Below are positions 1 to 9,720 of a DNA stretch of 33,549 nucleotides, in pieces. Source of the DNA: Perkinsus olseni (taxonomy: Eukaryota > Perkinsozoa > Perkinsida > Perkinsidae); the NCBI GenBank assembly GCA_013115135.1, contig JABANP010000547.1, positions 1 through 33,549 of the forward strand. Reading direction: 5' to 3'. Under the pieces are notes generated by a model. It made no database searches and was not told the DNA's origin. It saw only the letters and a list, made by a program, of their open reading frames with translations. The number at the start of each line of letters is the position of its first letter. Within the stretch, counting starts at the first letter, position 1. Made by a program: the position numbers and the translations under genes.

Positions 1-328
1 TCTGAAGGGAGTGATTTTTTTGGGATTAAATGCCCGACGTATTTGTTCATGTCATTCGATAGATCGCACCGCGTGGAGTAATAATATATAGAGATCTATG
101 TTGTAACCCACAGCAGAACCGAATTATTGCACCACCCCACTTTTATGGCTGTAGCGCGCGTCGCGCGCTGAAGCACCCTGCCTCACCTCACTTCTATAGG
201 ACTAGTACTTCATGTAAGTGAAGGACACAGAGCCTCTGTGACAGAGGACAAGCAGTGCATAAGCACCACCCTGCAAACGTATTAATCTCGAGTCATATTA
301 GTCTTTTACCCAGCCCGATAGCGTCTAC
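1..328. other. Left-edge sequence upstream of the transposase-like gene
   Basis: I see no coding region or clear terminal inverted repeat here. It is the 5' flank of the transposase-like gene starting at 329. If that gene belongs to a DNA transposon, its left end may lie here or outside the window. Confidence 0.4.
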
Positions 329-724
329 ATGCCTGCGTCCACGTGGCTCCAAATCCCGAGAGAGGTTTCGGACTTAACCGACTCATTCCATAACGACAGG
401 CTTTACCGTGTCTGTCGCTTCTGTGCTTATCGAGTGACCCTACGCAAAGGCCAATTGAGGGCGCCTCCGCCAAGCGAGGCCATGTGTACCCTGGCTACCC
501 GGTTCTACAAGATCGACTTCAAGGATGAGCTCACTAATACTCGTCTACCGAAGGTCTTATGCGACGGTTGTAAGAGGCGTCTGTGCCGTTTGCGTGACAA
601 CGAGCATGAGCAGGCCGAGTGGGAGGAGCACAAAAGGTTTTACGTGAGCGGAACCTTCTGGCACTTCGAGCCGGTTAAAACTAGGGGCACTGTCATATGC
701 TCGGCCGAGAATCGGCGATTCTGA
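329..724 (+). CDS. Transposase-like protein, N-terminal zinc-binding segment
   Basis: This 131-residue segment carries CRFC at residues 29-32 and CDGC at 78-81, a spacing that suggests a four-cysteine zinc-binding fold, followed by a charged helix rich in Arg/Glu. It ends in a stop at 722-724. The next segment in the -1 frame takes over at 697 with another CxxC, so the two are probably parts of one protein. The start at 329 is the first ATG of the open frame. There is no hint of a promoter or of an alternative identity. The role would be DNA binding in a transposase-like protein, which is inference. Confidence 0.45.
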   Translation: MPASTWLQIPREVSDLTDSFHNDRLYRVCRFCAYRVTLRKGQLRAPPPSEAMCTLATRFYKIDFKDELTNTRLPKVLCDGCKRRLCRLRDNEHEQAEWEEHKRFYVSGTFWHFEPVKTRGTVICSAENRRF

Positions 725-1740
725 ATCGCTGCAAGGTGTGTTGTATTTACGCAGAGAAAAAGTCCAACACTCTACAGAAGAAGCATTCCGCTGCACCACA
801 GAAAGGCCGCCCTCTACAACAGTCACCTCCTCGGCCCATGTGCTCTAAATGCGGGCAGTATATGGACAGCGAACACGACCTCAGTACATGCGATGGTGTG
901 AAAAAACGACCAAGAAGCTCAGGTGTTGCAGGCCGGAATTTCTCCGAGCGGGTTGACACTAGGGGTTACACAGATGAAATTCTCCGGGTGAACTTGAAAG
1001 AGAAGTTCCTCGCTTCGAGTAGCTCCTCGAGTTCCTCTCCGAGCGGCCCGGTCAGAACCGGCGTGTCTGTTGATGCGCATCACGCCCTTGGACTCGAGCT
1101 CACCGCGGTATCCTATAAAGCTACGACGGACAAAAAGGTCGAGCTAACCGCAGATGCAGTTCGTGACCTCCTTCGACTCGGTCACCTGGGTCTCGGAAAG
1201 AGCAGTGCCAAGGAGATGTGCCGTATCCTACGTGGTCAGGGTGTATTTTTTCCTGAAGGCGGTCTACAGCGTGCTCTTGATGAGAAGTGGGTAGTTTTCG
1301 GTCCTGTATTCGCTGCCGAGACCTTGAACTTGCAGGAGGATAGGCAATCGTCACCATGTCTAACGCCTTTCGGGTTCTGTACTGACGTCAACTCGTTGTT
1401 GAATACGGTTACTGCTGGTGAGGCTGGCCGTATAACGAGGCTCAAGTTCCAGCTTGACGGTGGTCAGCAGTTACTCAAGGTATCTATAAACGTAGCGACC
1501 ATGGCTCCTGGCTCAAGATATGTGCCCAAACCTAATAGCGTCCTGCGGAACTTCCTAATTGGGATGGGGCAAGCCAGTGAGACCTACCACAACCTGTCCG
1601 AGGTCTTCAAGCACAGATGGATCAAGTCTTTGCTCGACATGGAAATGCACAAGATCATTGCATGCGACTTGAAAGTAGCTGCGATGGCTGTTGGTGTTCC
1701 CTTGTCCGTTCTGTCTCTTCACGAAGGGTGCGAATTGTGA
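697..1740 (+). CDS. Transposase-like protein, middle segment
   Basis: This 347-residue segment begins with CKVC (residues 12-15) and CSKC (49-52), then an eight-serine run near residue 107, then a globular region. Its end, around 1640-1710, contains a hydrophobic strand with Asp (KIIACDLKVAAMAVGV) that looks like an RNase-H-like DDE core strand. At about 1703 the coherent sequence leaves this frame, and the +1 frame continues with CPFC. The last dozen residues before the stop are therefore probably out of frame. The site of change reads GTT CCC T TGT, a proline codon followed by T. Catalytic residues cannot be assigned with confidence. Confidence 0.5.
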   Translation: MLGRESAILNRCKVCCIYAEKKSNTLQKKHSAAPQKGRPLQQSPPRPMCSKCGQYMDSEHDLSTCDGVKKRPRSSGVAGRNFSERVDTRGYTDEILRVNLKEKFLASSSSSSSSPSGPVRTGVSVDAHHALGLELTAVSYKATTDKKVELTADAVRDLLRLGHLGLGKSSAKEMCRILRGQGVFFPEGGLQRALDEKWVVFGPVFAAETLNLQEDRQSSPCLTPFGFCTDVNSLLNTVTAGEAGRITRLKFQLDGGQQLLKVSINVATMAPGSRYVPKPNSVLRNFLIGMGQASETYHNLSEVFKHRWIKSLLDMEMHKIIACDLKVAAMAVGVPLSVLSLHEGCEL

Positions 1741-2593
1741 TGGCAAACCGTCGATAAGCCGATCATGGTCACAGCACCTTCAAGATCGTAAAGATGGCAA
1801 GCATAGTGTTGTGCATGATCCTCTTGTAGAATGGGTAGAGTCCCCGATGGAGCTGTTGACACTCTCTCCATTGCATCTCCTGCTTGGAATCACTAACAAG
1901 CTTTATACTCTTGCTTGCCCTGCTAAGCAAGAGGGTGAACGGTCCATCTACAAACGACATTGCCGAGCGCTGGTGAAGCATGGGATACGACGGTCTACCT
2001 ATTTTCAGGGAGCCCTGGAAGGGAATGCATGCTCCCGCTTGCTGGATGCTGTTGCCGAGAACCAGATTCCTTTCAGCGCCAGGGCTGCTCCTGCGGTGAC
2101 GACTATGAAGGCCTTCAAATCCGTCAAGGATCACTGCTTTGGTCTTGAACTACGGGATGGTTGGCGGGAGTCCATCGCAGAATTCAGGGCCGCATGGGGT
2201 AGAGCTGGTTTATCTTGGTCGTTGAAGGCTCACATTGTTTCCGATCATATCGAGGAGTACCTCGATAAATATGAATCAGTTCCTAACGCAGGACTCGGCT
2301 TGTCATCAGAGCAATCTGGGGAAGCAATGCATGCCAGAGTCCAGCGAGTTTGGAACCTCAGGTTCAAGGTGAACCCTGATCGTGATATCTTCCCCCGGCG
2401 GCTCGTCGACTGCATGATTGCCTACAACTGGAGCCTTGAGTGGGATTCCGCTGACCGGAGGGATATGACTGTCGAAGCTACCAATCCATGGCCGACTAGT
2501 CTCTCGCAGGCAGCCGAAGATGAAGACGATCGCGCATCCGCGGACACCTGGGGGTCTGGTGATATCTCGAATGATGAGGATCGTCATGCGTGA
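1691..2593 (+). CDS. Transposase-like protein, C-terminal segment
   Basis: This 300-residue segment opens with CPFC and a further Cys 8 residues on (NCDGKP), which joins naturally to the preceding segment after a +1 shift. Later it has the motif LSPLHLLLGITNKLY, a Gly-Asn-x-Cys stretch (EGNACSRLL), and HIVSDHIEEYLDKYESVP followed by GLGLSSEQSGEAMHARV. The last resembles the 'GLG..SEQ..E..H' end of some invertebrate transposon proteins (recalled). The tail is acidic (AEDEDDRASADT). The nominal first codon at 1691 is TTG, so a separate start is unlikely. The segment probably belongs to a broken or frameshifted single protein. Confidence 0.5.
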   Translation: MVFPCPFCLFTKGANCDGKPSISRSWSQHLQDRKDGKHSVVHDPLVEWVESPMELLTLSPLHLLLGITNKLYTLACPAKQEGERSIYKRHCRALVKHGIRRSTYFQGALEGNACSRLLDAVAENQIPFSARAAPAVTTMKAFKSVKDHCFGLELRDGWRESIAEFRAAWGRAGLSWSLKAHIVSDHIEEYLDKYESVPNAGLGLSSEQSGEAMHARVQRVWNLRFKVNPDRDIFPRRLVDCMIAYNWSLEWDSADRRDMTVEATNPWPTSLSQAAEDEDDRASADTWGSGDISNDEDRHA

Positions 2594-3671
2594 CATTCTA
2601 GCTTCTGCGGATGTTCGTAAGTCGGCTAAACTGGACGAAGTTTCCGCGCCTGATAATTCTTTCGATCAAGACGCTGTTATCATATGGCTACATCAATGAT
2701 GTAATATCATTGGTATAGGGGATTCAGAAGATCCTACAGGAAGGTGGTACTCATCTGGCTACGTCCGAAACCACCTCGGAGGTCACGGAGTTTTACGAGA
2801 GAGATGTCTCTGCTACCCAACGCGTGTTAACAAGGATTACGGAGTCATCGGTAGTTGAGAAGGTCGCCGAGCAACCACGTTGCGCTTACCACAGCTACAC
2901 GTCCCTCACAATGGCAGTGCTAGGCTAGGCTGCGCTTAGTTGAGTATACAAACTTATCCTTCAACTTGAAGGCTGCAAGTTGCTCTGTCGTGCTACACTG
3001 CATCATCCACTGTATCTACTTCACCATTGGGTTAGTCTGCTCTCCACTATAGCTGATGGAAGCCGTGGAAGCTTCAGTTGCTTACTCAGTAGTTCACAAT
3101 GAGTTCATAGTATCACTTTTGTACACGTAGCGGAGTAGCGGAGCACAACACAATCCTAAGGCTATAGAATATTCTTCATAAAAGTCAGGCGAATCGGCGA
3201 AAGGCAAAACGGCCGATCCTTGAACGTGAAAGTATCATTTTGAATGATAATATTGCACATGCGCTGCGACCTTATCGCCCTTGTCATCTACGGCGAGGAG
3301 AAGATGCCGCTGAGCGGGTGTGCTCTAGTAAAAGTGGGCACCTGAAAGTTGATATATCGCAATTCAGCGAGGCCAAGACGGCGTACTCTAGACCCTCGTC
3401 ATGGGTATATTCACTCTGAATGATACCGATACCAGAGCTGTAGAGTCGAGGCTGGACACTGCCCCTTCTCTGCAGGGGTGTGCGGCCTCCACTCCCACCT
3501 GATACACAACTGATGGAGTGAAAGCTAAAAGCAACAGTATCTTCCATGATAAAGGTTCTATATCGCAGTAGTATGAGGGTAGTAGGCCAGTGTGGTTATG
3601 TGCGTACCCAATCCACGGCGCCTAGCGCTAATACCAACTGTTCTGTAATACTATCGGAATTATGACCCATA
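2594..3671. other. Mostly non-coding spacer between the transposase-like gene and the CRT-like gene
   Basis: Two weak open stretches exist. On the plus strand about 2720-2929 reads as a Thr/Glu-rich peptide that could be a further transposon exon. On the minus strand 3284-3547 encodes 87 residues beginning MEDTVAFSF, which could be an exon of an unrecognised gene or of a longer CRT tail. Neither has family resemblance. The rest is AT-richer and shows nothing I can name. Confidence 0.3.
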
Positions 3672-5461
3672 TCAGAATGACCAGGGTCCTGTTACAGTAA
3701 TGACAGCCAGAGGGTTCCTACTGGTTGAATCCGTGGATGCCATCAACCCCTCAGCTTCCTTCGGCGCCACAGAATCATCTTCAATCTTCGCGGATCGATA
3801 CAAGCTCACACCGAGCAGGATCTACTAGTGAAGAATGAGCGCGATACACTACAAGTGGTGACACTCACCACCGAGAGGGCCAAGACGGTGGATCCATCTA
3901 TCGGCTCGATGTGGTCGCCCATCAATTGGGGTATCTAGGACAGAGGGGCATGACGGAAGTAGCAACCGGCGACCCCGACTGACAATCGTGGTGAAGACGA
4001 ACGACAGAGGACCCCTGATGCGCGTATAAATATGTAACATGTCATTCGATAAATCATGTTATTTATCATACAGTAAAATTGATGTACTCAATGGCTAGGA
4101 AGGCGTATTCAACTAAGGCGGTCCCAACGGAGGGGCCTACCGAGAAGGCCAGGGCGGTGGTTGGCAAACCCAACGTCATGACCACTGCACAGAGGCTCGC
4201 GCCAGCATGCCTCACAAGCTCAGCTTGAAGCAACTGTGACACCAGCATCCACAGTATACAGGACCCTAGGTATCTGGAGAGCAATCAATCTCGACAGCTA
4301 TGTCTTCTAAGGGTTCACCGACGCGACGAACTAAGCCGCTGTTACGAGAAGTCCGGCGAGCCGCAGCAGCAGCAGGACTTACATGCCGGCCTGTCCTCCC
4401 GCGCACTCCGGGTTGACAGCCTCATCCGAGTACGCAATACATCGGAATGCTGCCGGCCAGCGCGAGACCTCTGAGTTCGCGGTGGTGGCGAGGTCGTATG
4501 GCACCTAAGGGGGACTATGAGGTGACCAGGAGGGAGGCGAGCCGCTCACCAGCATGAAGAGTATTATCGCTTGGATGAGGTTGCTCCAGTACATCAGGGA
4601 TATCAAGTTAACCTTGCGTTTAGAGAACTCCAGCTCCTGGTAACTGATGAGAAAATCGTCACTGCGCCACGAAATTGTCACAATGCATAACTTACACTGC
4701 AGCCAGAGCCACTGGTAGAGGGGCCACGAGGTACACCAGGGACCAGACCAGGCTGGTGGTAGTGGAGGATCCAGTTGCACCGTCCGACGACTGAGGTGAG
4801 CACGGAACTGGCAAGGGAAGATCTCCACATTCCCTCACCATTAGCGGCCCTAGCTGCACAGCGACACCGACGATGATGATGACAACCCCGAGGAGGTGCT
4901 GCAGCGTGTACCGCGTACCGCATAAGAGCTGAGACCAACGGGTGTAGTAAGAGACCTGGAGCGATCGAAGGGATACTACCACGGATAAGATCATCGTAAA
5001 GGGGATGATGGTCTGCTGTAGGATGGTCTGCAGGTAGCCGGGGACGTAGGCGTTGCCGAATATAGTGAGACCACCATTAACAGCATTGAGAGCACCTATT
5101 ACTGTGTAACTTACAAGTAATGTACACTTAGCCTCGAAAAGGCTCTCGAGAACGATTAACAGGCACAGAATGTAGCGGTTGAGCGCAGCAAATAGTGACG
5201 GGAGTTTCCATTGGGGAAGATGAGCCTACCGATAATAGCGTAGGGTAGGATACGACGATCGTCAGTGCCGCCAGCAGCATACTTAACATAGAGGTAGGGG
5301 AAGCCGAAAAGGGGGATGAAGGCAGCCGATATTACACATAGCAACAGAATTGGGTACCTGAACTTCCCGAGTAACACGATTATAACGATGGCAAGTGAAA
5401 TGATAGACTGGAAGTGAACGAACGGGACCCGACTATGACTACGGAAGGCACCCGCGACTTA
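3672..5461 (-). CDS. CRT: CRT-family (chloroquine-resistance-transporter-like) membrane transporter, N terminus unresolved
   Basis: Polytopic transporter of the drug/metabolite superfamily. CRT proteins sit in lysosomal, vacuolar or plastid-type membranes and move peptides, glutathione or amino acids. From the stop at 3672 back to about 5200 the exons join in exact phase: 3672-3821, 3869-3934, 4141-4273, 4383-4504, 4550-4643, 4696-4790, 4839-4928 and 4980 upward. Family marks include GGLTIFGNAYVPGYLQTIL with QQTIIPFTMILS, then RYTLQHLLGVVIIIVGV, a YQELEF loop, a Cys-containing lumenal loop (FRC and PEC), and a last helix ILLGVSLYR with an acidic tail. A further exon (about 5230-5461) carries two hydrophobic helices. 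Introns are 45-206 nt; the one at 4644-4695 holds element B. Sequence at 5465-5853 may include the true start but shows no clear match. The substrate is unknown. Confidence 0.8.
4664..4676 (-). repeat. Element B copy in a CRT-like intron
   Basis: AATTTCGTGGCGC lies 19 nt after the donor of a 52-nt intron (4644-4695) whose boundaries are fixed by phase and by the CRT family pattern (VALAAV joined to YQELEF). The match extends to AATTTCGTGGCGCAGTGA, which is shared exactly with the intron at 32125-32176. Confidence 0.85.
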
Positions 5462-6250
5462 GCCCTACAGCGGCGAGTACTCAAAAAGCAGCACGCGTAC
5501 CGCGGTGAGCCGGGTGCCATGACTTACTCTCCTAGAGGATAAGCTATTCGCTTGAAGGCAATCCGCTGTAGCGCTCCACAAGCTAGAAGGGCGACAGACA
5601 ACGAGGCTACCTGAGCGGAATACGGATGATCTCTTGGCAACGTATCTTGAGGTTGAACATGAGTTTGACACTAAGAAAAGATTCTCAATAACTGGCTTAC
5701 TCTGAGCAAGCTGAAGGCTCGTCTGGCGATCAACAGGAACTCCACCAAAGCCCGCCGGAGAGGATCTATCATATTGAAAAATGACTGATCCGACTCAACA
5801 AAATTCCTCCTGGCTTCCACTATCTTCAGTCCTACACACAGCCGACATAACAAGAGAGGTCTTCCGAGAGCCTCACGGCGCTACAGTCCGGGCATTCCTG
5901 TGCCCACCGCCCTGACGTTTCAGAATCAGCGAAGCCCTTAATCTTCTCCCCATACGAGTCTCGTGCTATACTCGAGGACAGGAAAATGCCTCCGACGGTA
6001 CATATCAAGATGTACAGGACTGTCGTCCTCGCAGAAGTCTCCGAAGAACACTCGATCTAGGGATTTGCGTCCCTAGATCCCCTCACCCTGTGGTAAGTGT
6101 CCCATCGACCGTGATACCAGGACAGTCCTCCTGGTCACAAAGAGACACTTTACGCAGAAGACAGCTGAACTGACCCTCCCCCGCCGACCGTGGCCCTCCC
6201 TGATCACAACTCAAGGCAATTGTCTCAGGGGTCCTCGCTATTACGGTAGA
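5462..6250. other. Region between the CRT-like gene and a putative membrane gene
   Basis: Minus-strand open stretches at 5465-5671 and 5671-5853 may hold the N-terminal exon of the CRT-like gene (the latter ends in a hydrophobic/basic segment RRALVEFLLIARRAFSLL). I could not splice them in phase. The interval also contains a 10-bp-arm hairpin at 6054-6079 (GATCTAGGGA arms, 6-nt loop). Nothing else is recognisable. Confidence 0.3.
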
Positions 6251-6252
6251 CT

Positions 6253-6878
6253 ATGGTAATGATGATGATGATCGACATCAGCGTGGAGCGACAGGTGACA
6301 ACAGAGCAGACGATTACGACGATGATGACAGAGTTCCCTTCGTATGTTGTACCAATCGAGATAGGGAACAGGAAAACAAGCAGAACAATGGTATTAGTGA
6401 CTTACGGGCAACAAGGGAGTGGGAGGAGTAATAAACAGCTTACTTACGAAATCTTGGAAAACTTGAAGTTCCTCAACGGTCATCATCATTCTAGTATTGT
6501 CGGCAGACACAAAATTCCCGAAATACCGAGGCACTTCATCACAGAACCAGGAGGGGTGCCCTCACAGGAGATAACGCAGTGAGAGCAGCAGCAGCTCCTT
6601 CCACTTGCAATCTCGTCAGATCTTGCATTTCCTCAATGCCCATACAACCACAAATCTTAAATCTTACATTCTTCAAGACTATCGGAAACACACCTCTTAC
6701 AACCACGCAGTGGTTCAGCGGGCGCTCTTCGCAACGGAAACTAGACCAGGGCATCGCCAAGATGACCGCGCGCCACGAAATTCTTCACAGACCACTGGGG
6801 ACCACAGCAGCAGCAATACATCCAAATGAACAACAACCTTGCAGTGGAAAATCACTTTGGCGATGATGGGGCAAATAA

Positions 6879-6909
<31 letters not shown>

Positions 6910-6980
6910 GGCAGGCCGAGAAAAACAAGAAATGAATAAATTGTGAGTCTGTGTAGTGTATAAAAAAGTCAAGTATTTAT
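6253..6980 (-). CDS. Putative multi-exon membrane protein (uncertain)
   Basis: On the minus strand, about 6470-6510 reads MMMTVEELQVFQDF. Skipping a short GTAAGC...AG intron leads to a strongly hydrophobic stretch (VITNTIVLLVFLFPISIG) followed by another (VIIVVIVCSVVTCRS), which suggests at least two membrane helices. Upstream, 6550-6740 encodes a Cys-containing segment ending in an alanine run, preceded by a possible intron ending at 6741 that contains an element B copy. I do not recognise the family and the exon joins are tentative. A plus-strand gene with a glutamine run (CAG repeat) is the alternative but is less coherent. Confidence 0.3.
6770..6782 (-). repeat. Element B copy, probable intron
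   Basis: AATTTCGTGGCGC on the minus strand, with a TAG acceptor 29 nt downstream (ending at 6741) and GT donors 13 or 23 nt upstream (6795 or 6805). It has the same orientation relative to nearby minus-strand genes as the other copies, but the host gene model is weak. Confidence 0.55.
6882..6908 (+). repeat. (CAG)9 trinucleotide repeat
   Basis: Nine perfect CAG units, preceded by AACAA and followed by CGG CAG. Depending on strand and frame it reads Gln, Ser, Ala or Leu runs. No gene model firmly includes it. Confidence 0.9.
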
Positions 6981-7068
6981 GCTACCATCACGGCGTTAAC
7001 CGAAATTCTGCCAACAGCCCTGCGCGACGTCGCTATCTCCAGACGTTCTCACAAGGGAGTGGCAGGGG

Positions 7069-8694
7069 CTACTCGCCAGCAGCCGCCACTGCGTGCTGTG
7101 GTACGGTCAACGCCGTAACGATCAACGCGTAGACCGAGTAAGCCACCGCGTTGTGCTGAAAAGGGGATGACATCAGAGCTGGCCAGGCGATGACTGCCGC
7201 CTACCGGGAATGCTCGGATGATCGCTGCACTGAGGCCTTTGTAGAAGCGCCTTATGCCACCGGCTTTGTAAAGGTCGCTGACGCAGCTACGCAGGCATGC
7301 CCACGTACGCTCTGACAAATGGACAACACTCAGAAACAACCTCGAGATGACAACCTATTCCAGGAGCACTTTTGACCAGTATCCAGTTGACGGCCTTCTA
7401 CTGGCCCAGTACAGAGCCACCTTCTACAGTACAAGTACAAACGCCTTATTACTGCGTGTAATGGCATACCACTCCATCACGCAATCGCACAAAGAATATC
7501 TTAGGCACGTCTCAAAAGATTTTAATACCATCATTTTCCCAGTTCCCTCCTGGCTGGCTCACCATTAATTTTCTGCCCCTGCATGTTCGCCTTGATAACA
7601 TCCATCGGGAAAACTGCTGTCCAAAAGATCGACCCGCTGATACCGCCCGAGATCATCAGAGACCATGTTGGCAACTTCGCTACGGACTGTGCACTAGAAT
7701 CGCCAAACATGTGCCTGACCCAACGTGGATACGTCAAGCTTCAACCTAAGATACTCTTACTCTGCGAAACGGTTTCGCAAGTATTCAAAGGTTGGATAAG
7801 ATATGCTCCACCCCACGACATTACGCATGCACATAGCAGTGAGACCCATATTGTAGGCCCGGCAGCCGACAACCTGCAAAGGGAGAAAAAGCGCTCGCCC
7901 GAAGAACAAGAGGAGGGTCTCACAACACCTACTTGCTTGACGCAATCAATAAGGCCTCGATAGACACTACCAAGATGCTCTGCACGACGGACTGCAACGG
8001 CCTGGAAGAGGAAGTATAGATGCTCAAATCGATCAACCGTTTCATAGCATCCACACACACAAGCAGAGCCAGATCGTGCTCGTTATAGACCGACAGACTA
8101 AGAGCATCGGAATGAAAAATATTTAATAGCTTCTGGTTAATCCCCATTCTATCAAACACAATCAGGATACACGTATAAATAATGATGATGAAGATAAACG
8201 CTTCACTTGTGGCTCGTATAATCTACCACGTCAGACGTGTACAATTCCGTTTCCACTCAAAAAAACACAATCAGGAGACGAGTCCGCAGAGTGGATGACG
8301 CCCCCATTATTACGTGGTTCACCACCGAGGTGTACTCCGATGACGCTACGTTAATAGAGGCATTAAGGCCTCGCACATACTGCATCTGAAGTTGGAGCTT
8401 CACCACCTCGAAAGGGCACCCAATGACAGCTGCTGCCAATCCTGCTGTGGCACCTGATCGACGGCTCGTATTGGCCCCAGGAAAAACTGTGTCTGTTCTC
8501 ACCAGAAATAGCGGCCGTTTTGGCTGGGCCAAAGTCATTATTCTCGCTTTGCTTCAGGCGAGTACTCATATAACCATACACCCCAAAGGCTGCCATGCCC
8601 ATCGCCACATCACCAACCATAGGGGATGATACCCCTTTGTAGAAGCCTACATCAGAAAGAAGATACAGAGCGCCCCCTTCTCCGACTCAGCCAT
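7069..8694 (-). CDS. Mitochondrial carrier family (SLC25-type) protein, N-terminal repeat incomplete
   Basis: Inner-mitochondrial-membrane solute carrier. Exons read on the minus strand: about 8503-8640 (GFYKGVSSPMVGDVAMGM), about 8336-8453 (AVIGCPFEVVKLQLQMQ, the second Px[DE]xx[KR] signature), 7933-8001 (GSVYRGLIDCVKQ), 7761-7873, 7563-7714 (FPMDVIKANMQ, the third signature), 7205-7311 (AGGIRRFYKGLSAAIIRAFP) and 7069-7155 (NAVAYSVYALIV, then the stop). The joins at 7156-7204, 7715-7760 and 8454-8502 are clean GT-AG introns. The first carrier repeat with its own signature is missing upstream of GFYKG; a candidate ATG at 8694 (MAESEKGAL) would leave it absent, so the start is unresolved or the protein is truncated. 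The substrate cannot be told. Confidence 0.75.
7715..7760 (-). repeat. Intron made of element A (forward) in the carrier gene
   Basis: A 46-nt intron begins GTAAGAGTATCTTAGGTTGA and ends GTTGGGTCAG. Splicing joins LRNRFAE to HMFGDSSAQSVAK in frame. The first 23 nt and the following CGTAT match, in reverse complement, the 3' end of LSM12 intron 1 at 15587-15637. Confidence 0.85.
8193..8265 (+). repeat. 73-bp dispersed repeat, copy 1
   Basis: This segment (GATAAACGCTTCACTTGTG to a run of seven A) is repeated in inverted orientation at 11365-11437 with about 4 mismatches in 73. It lies in a mitochondrial carrier intron. It contains a 13-nt near-palindrome (CACGTC-A-GACGTG). Confidence 0.9.
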
Positions 8695-8931
8695 TGCGTA
8701 ATCGCTTCCACTACGCGTTGAGATCACCGCGAAATAGACCGATCGCAATCTCCAGCGGGAAAAAGGAGGAGAAAAATCCCCGAAATTCCTCAAATTTTTT
8801 CCTCTAAGACTTTTTCCAGGAAAATTGAATATTTAGTACTCCTGTTACTTCTTGGACAAAAACAATTCGAAATGCGGGTGTAATGGCTTTGCTATGAACT
8901 TGCAAAGAGTACGAGAGTACCTTTAAAGCCT
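8695..8931. other. Spacer upstream of the carrier gene
   Basis: AT-rich between about 8760 and 8880. No coding exon recognised, although the missing first carrier repeat would be expected here or further upstream. Confidence 0.3.
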
Positions 8932-9720
8932 TCATTCTTCCAAGTAATCCTCATACAATCCAATGGCGACTTGTACAACGAAGCCGATGCTACTCTGTTC
9001 TTCATCAGATCCAACGGATACGATGAGATCACCGCCACGAAGGAGGCTGACAAAAACAGTCAATGAAGATACACTGGAAGTGATATCATCGGGCTTCAAC
9101 AAGTCGGAGGTCAGACAGAGTGAAAGATGCGACCATCCGACCCCGGCGTTCTCATCTACCGTCCCTCCTAGGGCAGCGACGAACGGTAAATCATGATCCT
9201 CCCGCAAACTATAATCATCGGCAATGGGCATTTTTTCGCGCTCTCCCTTGCCCGCATCAAAAACGAGAAATTCTGCACCCACCCCACTCGCATCGACAAC
9301 TTGACGCAGCCACTCACACACGCACCAAAGATTCAATAAAACCCGTCACTAGACCAACGTACTGTAAGTTACAGTACGTTGATGGAGGCAAGTTACAGTC
9401 TGTAACTTGCCTCAATCAGCCCTACCGACGCCCATCATAATCAGGCGGCCCCCTCTCCTCCTACCTGTAGCCCCGGCCAGAGTATGTAACTGTCCTAGTG
9501 TCAAGCATTGACCCAGATACGTCGCCAAACCAGACGCCGCACTGTGTATAGCATGACCACCTCCAGCCAGCAGACTACTGCTGCCTCGGAGACCTCCGAG
9601 CGACATATGCGGCTTCTGGGCGTACAACCCACTGAAGGGGATGAAAAGCTCAACACAGCAATCGCGCACTTCTCCGTAAAAGTAGATCTCAATACTTCCA
9701 CTAGTCACCATTGTACTCAC
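8932..9720 (-). CDS. Hypothetical protein, at least two exons
   Basis: The minus-strand frame 8932-9336 encodes up to 134 residues, including an acidic region and hydrophobic strands (SSLTVFVSLLRGGDLIVSVG) and ending IGLYEDYLEE. Upstream, 9501-9720 opens with MSTMVTSGSIEIYFYG and probably holds the first exon. Between them lies the twin palindrome at 9355-9413. The size and strand/helix pattern are vaguely like small proteasome-assembly chaperones, but no diagnostic motif is visible. The family is not recognised. Confidence 0.35.
9355..9381. repeat. Perfect palindrome 1 (13-bp arms, 1-nt centre)
   Basis: CAACGTACTGTAA, then G, then its exact reverse complement. The centre reads CTGTAAGTTACAG, which carries a GTAAGT donor consensus and a TTACAG acceptor-like end. 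Confidence 0.95.
9385..9413. repeat. Perfect palindrome 2 (14-bp arms, 1-nt centre)
   Basis: GAGGCAAGTTACAG, then T, then its exact reverse complement, 3 nt after palindrome 1. Both share AAGTTACAG. Confidence 0.95.

Larger units (their letters stand above)
329..2593 (+). mobile_element. Degenerate DNA-transposon-like coding region (three overlapping reading-frame segments)
   Basis: Three successive open segments (329-724, 697-1740, 1691-2593) on one strand together read as one roughly 720-residue protein with repeated CxxC zinc-binding pairs, a serine run and a large alpha/beta core. The frame changes once by -1 near 697-724 and once by +1 near 1700. The overlaps are 28 and 50 nt, too short to be normal introns, so these are frameshift lesions, sequencing indels or programmed shifts. 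The overall plan resembles the uncharacterised zinc-finger proteins of large invertebrate DNA transposon families; that is recalled resemblance, not an alignment. No terminal repeats or target-site duplication were identified, so the element boundaries are unknown and the coordinates cover only the coding remnant. Confidence 0.5.

Noticed and set aside
5101..5130. A 19-nt intron starting GTAAGTTACACAG in the CRT-like gene
   Set aside because: Reading straight through keeps the frame and the hydrophobic helix (LLVSYTVIGALNAVNGG), so no intron is needed here.
6715..6972. Poly-Ala, poly-Leu or poly-Gln protein around the CAG repeat
   Set aside because: The run is open in several frames on both strands; no flanking family signal decides between them.
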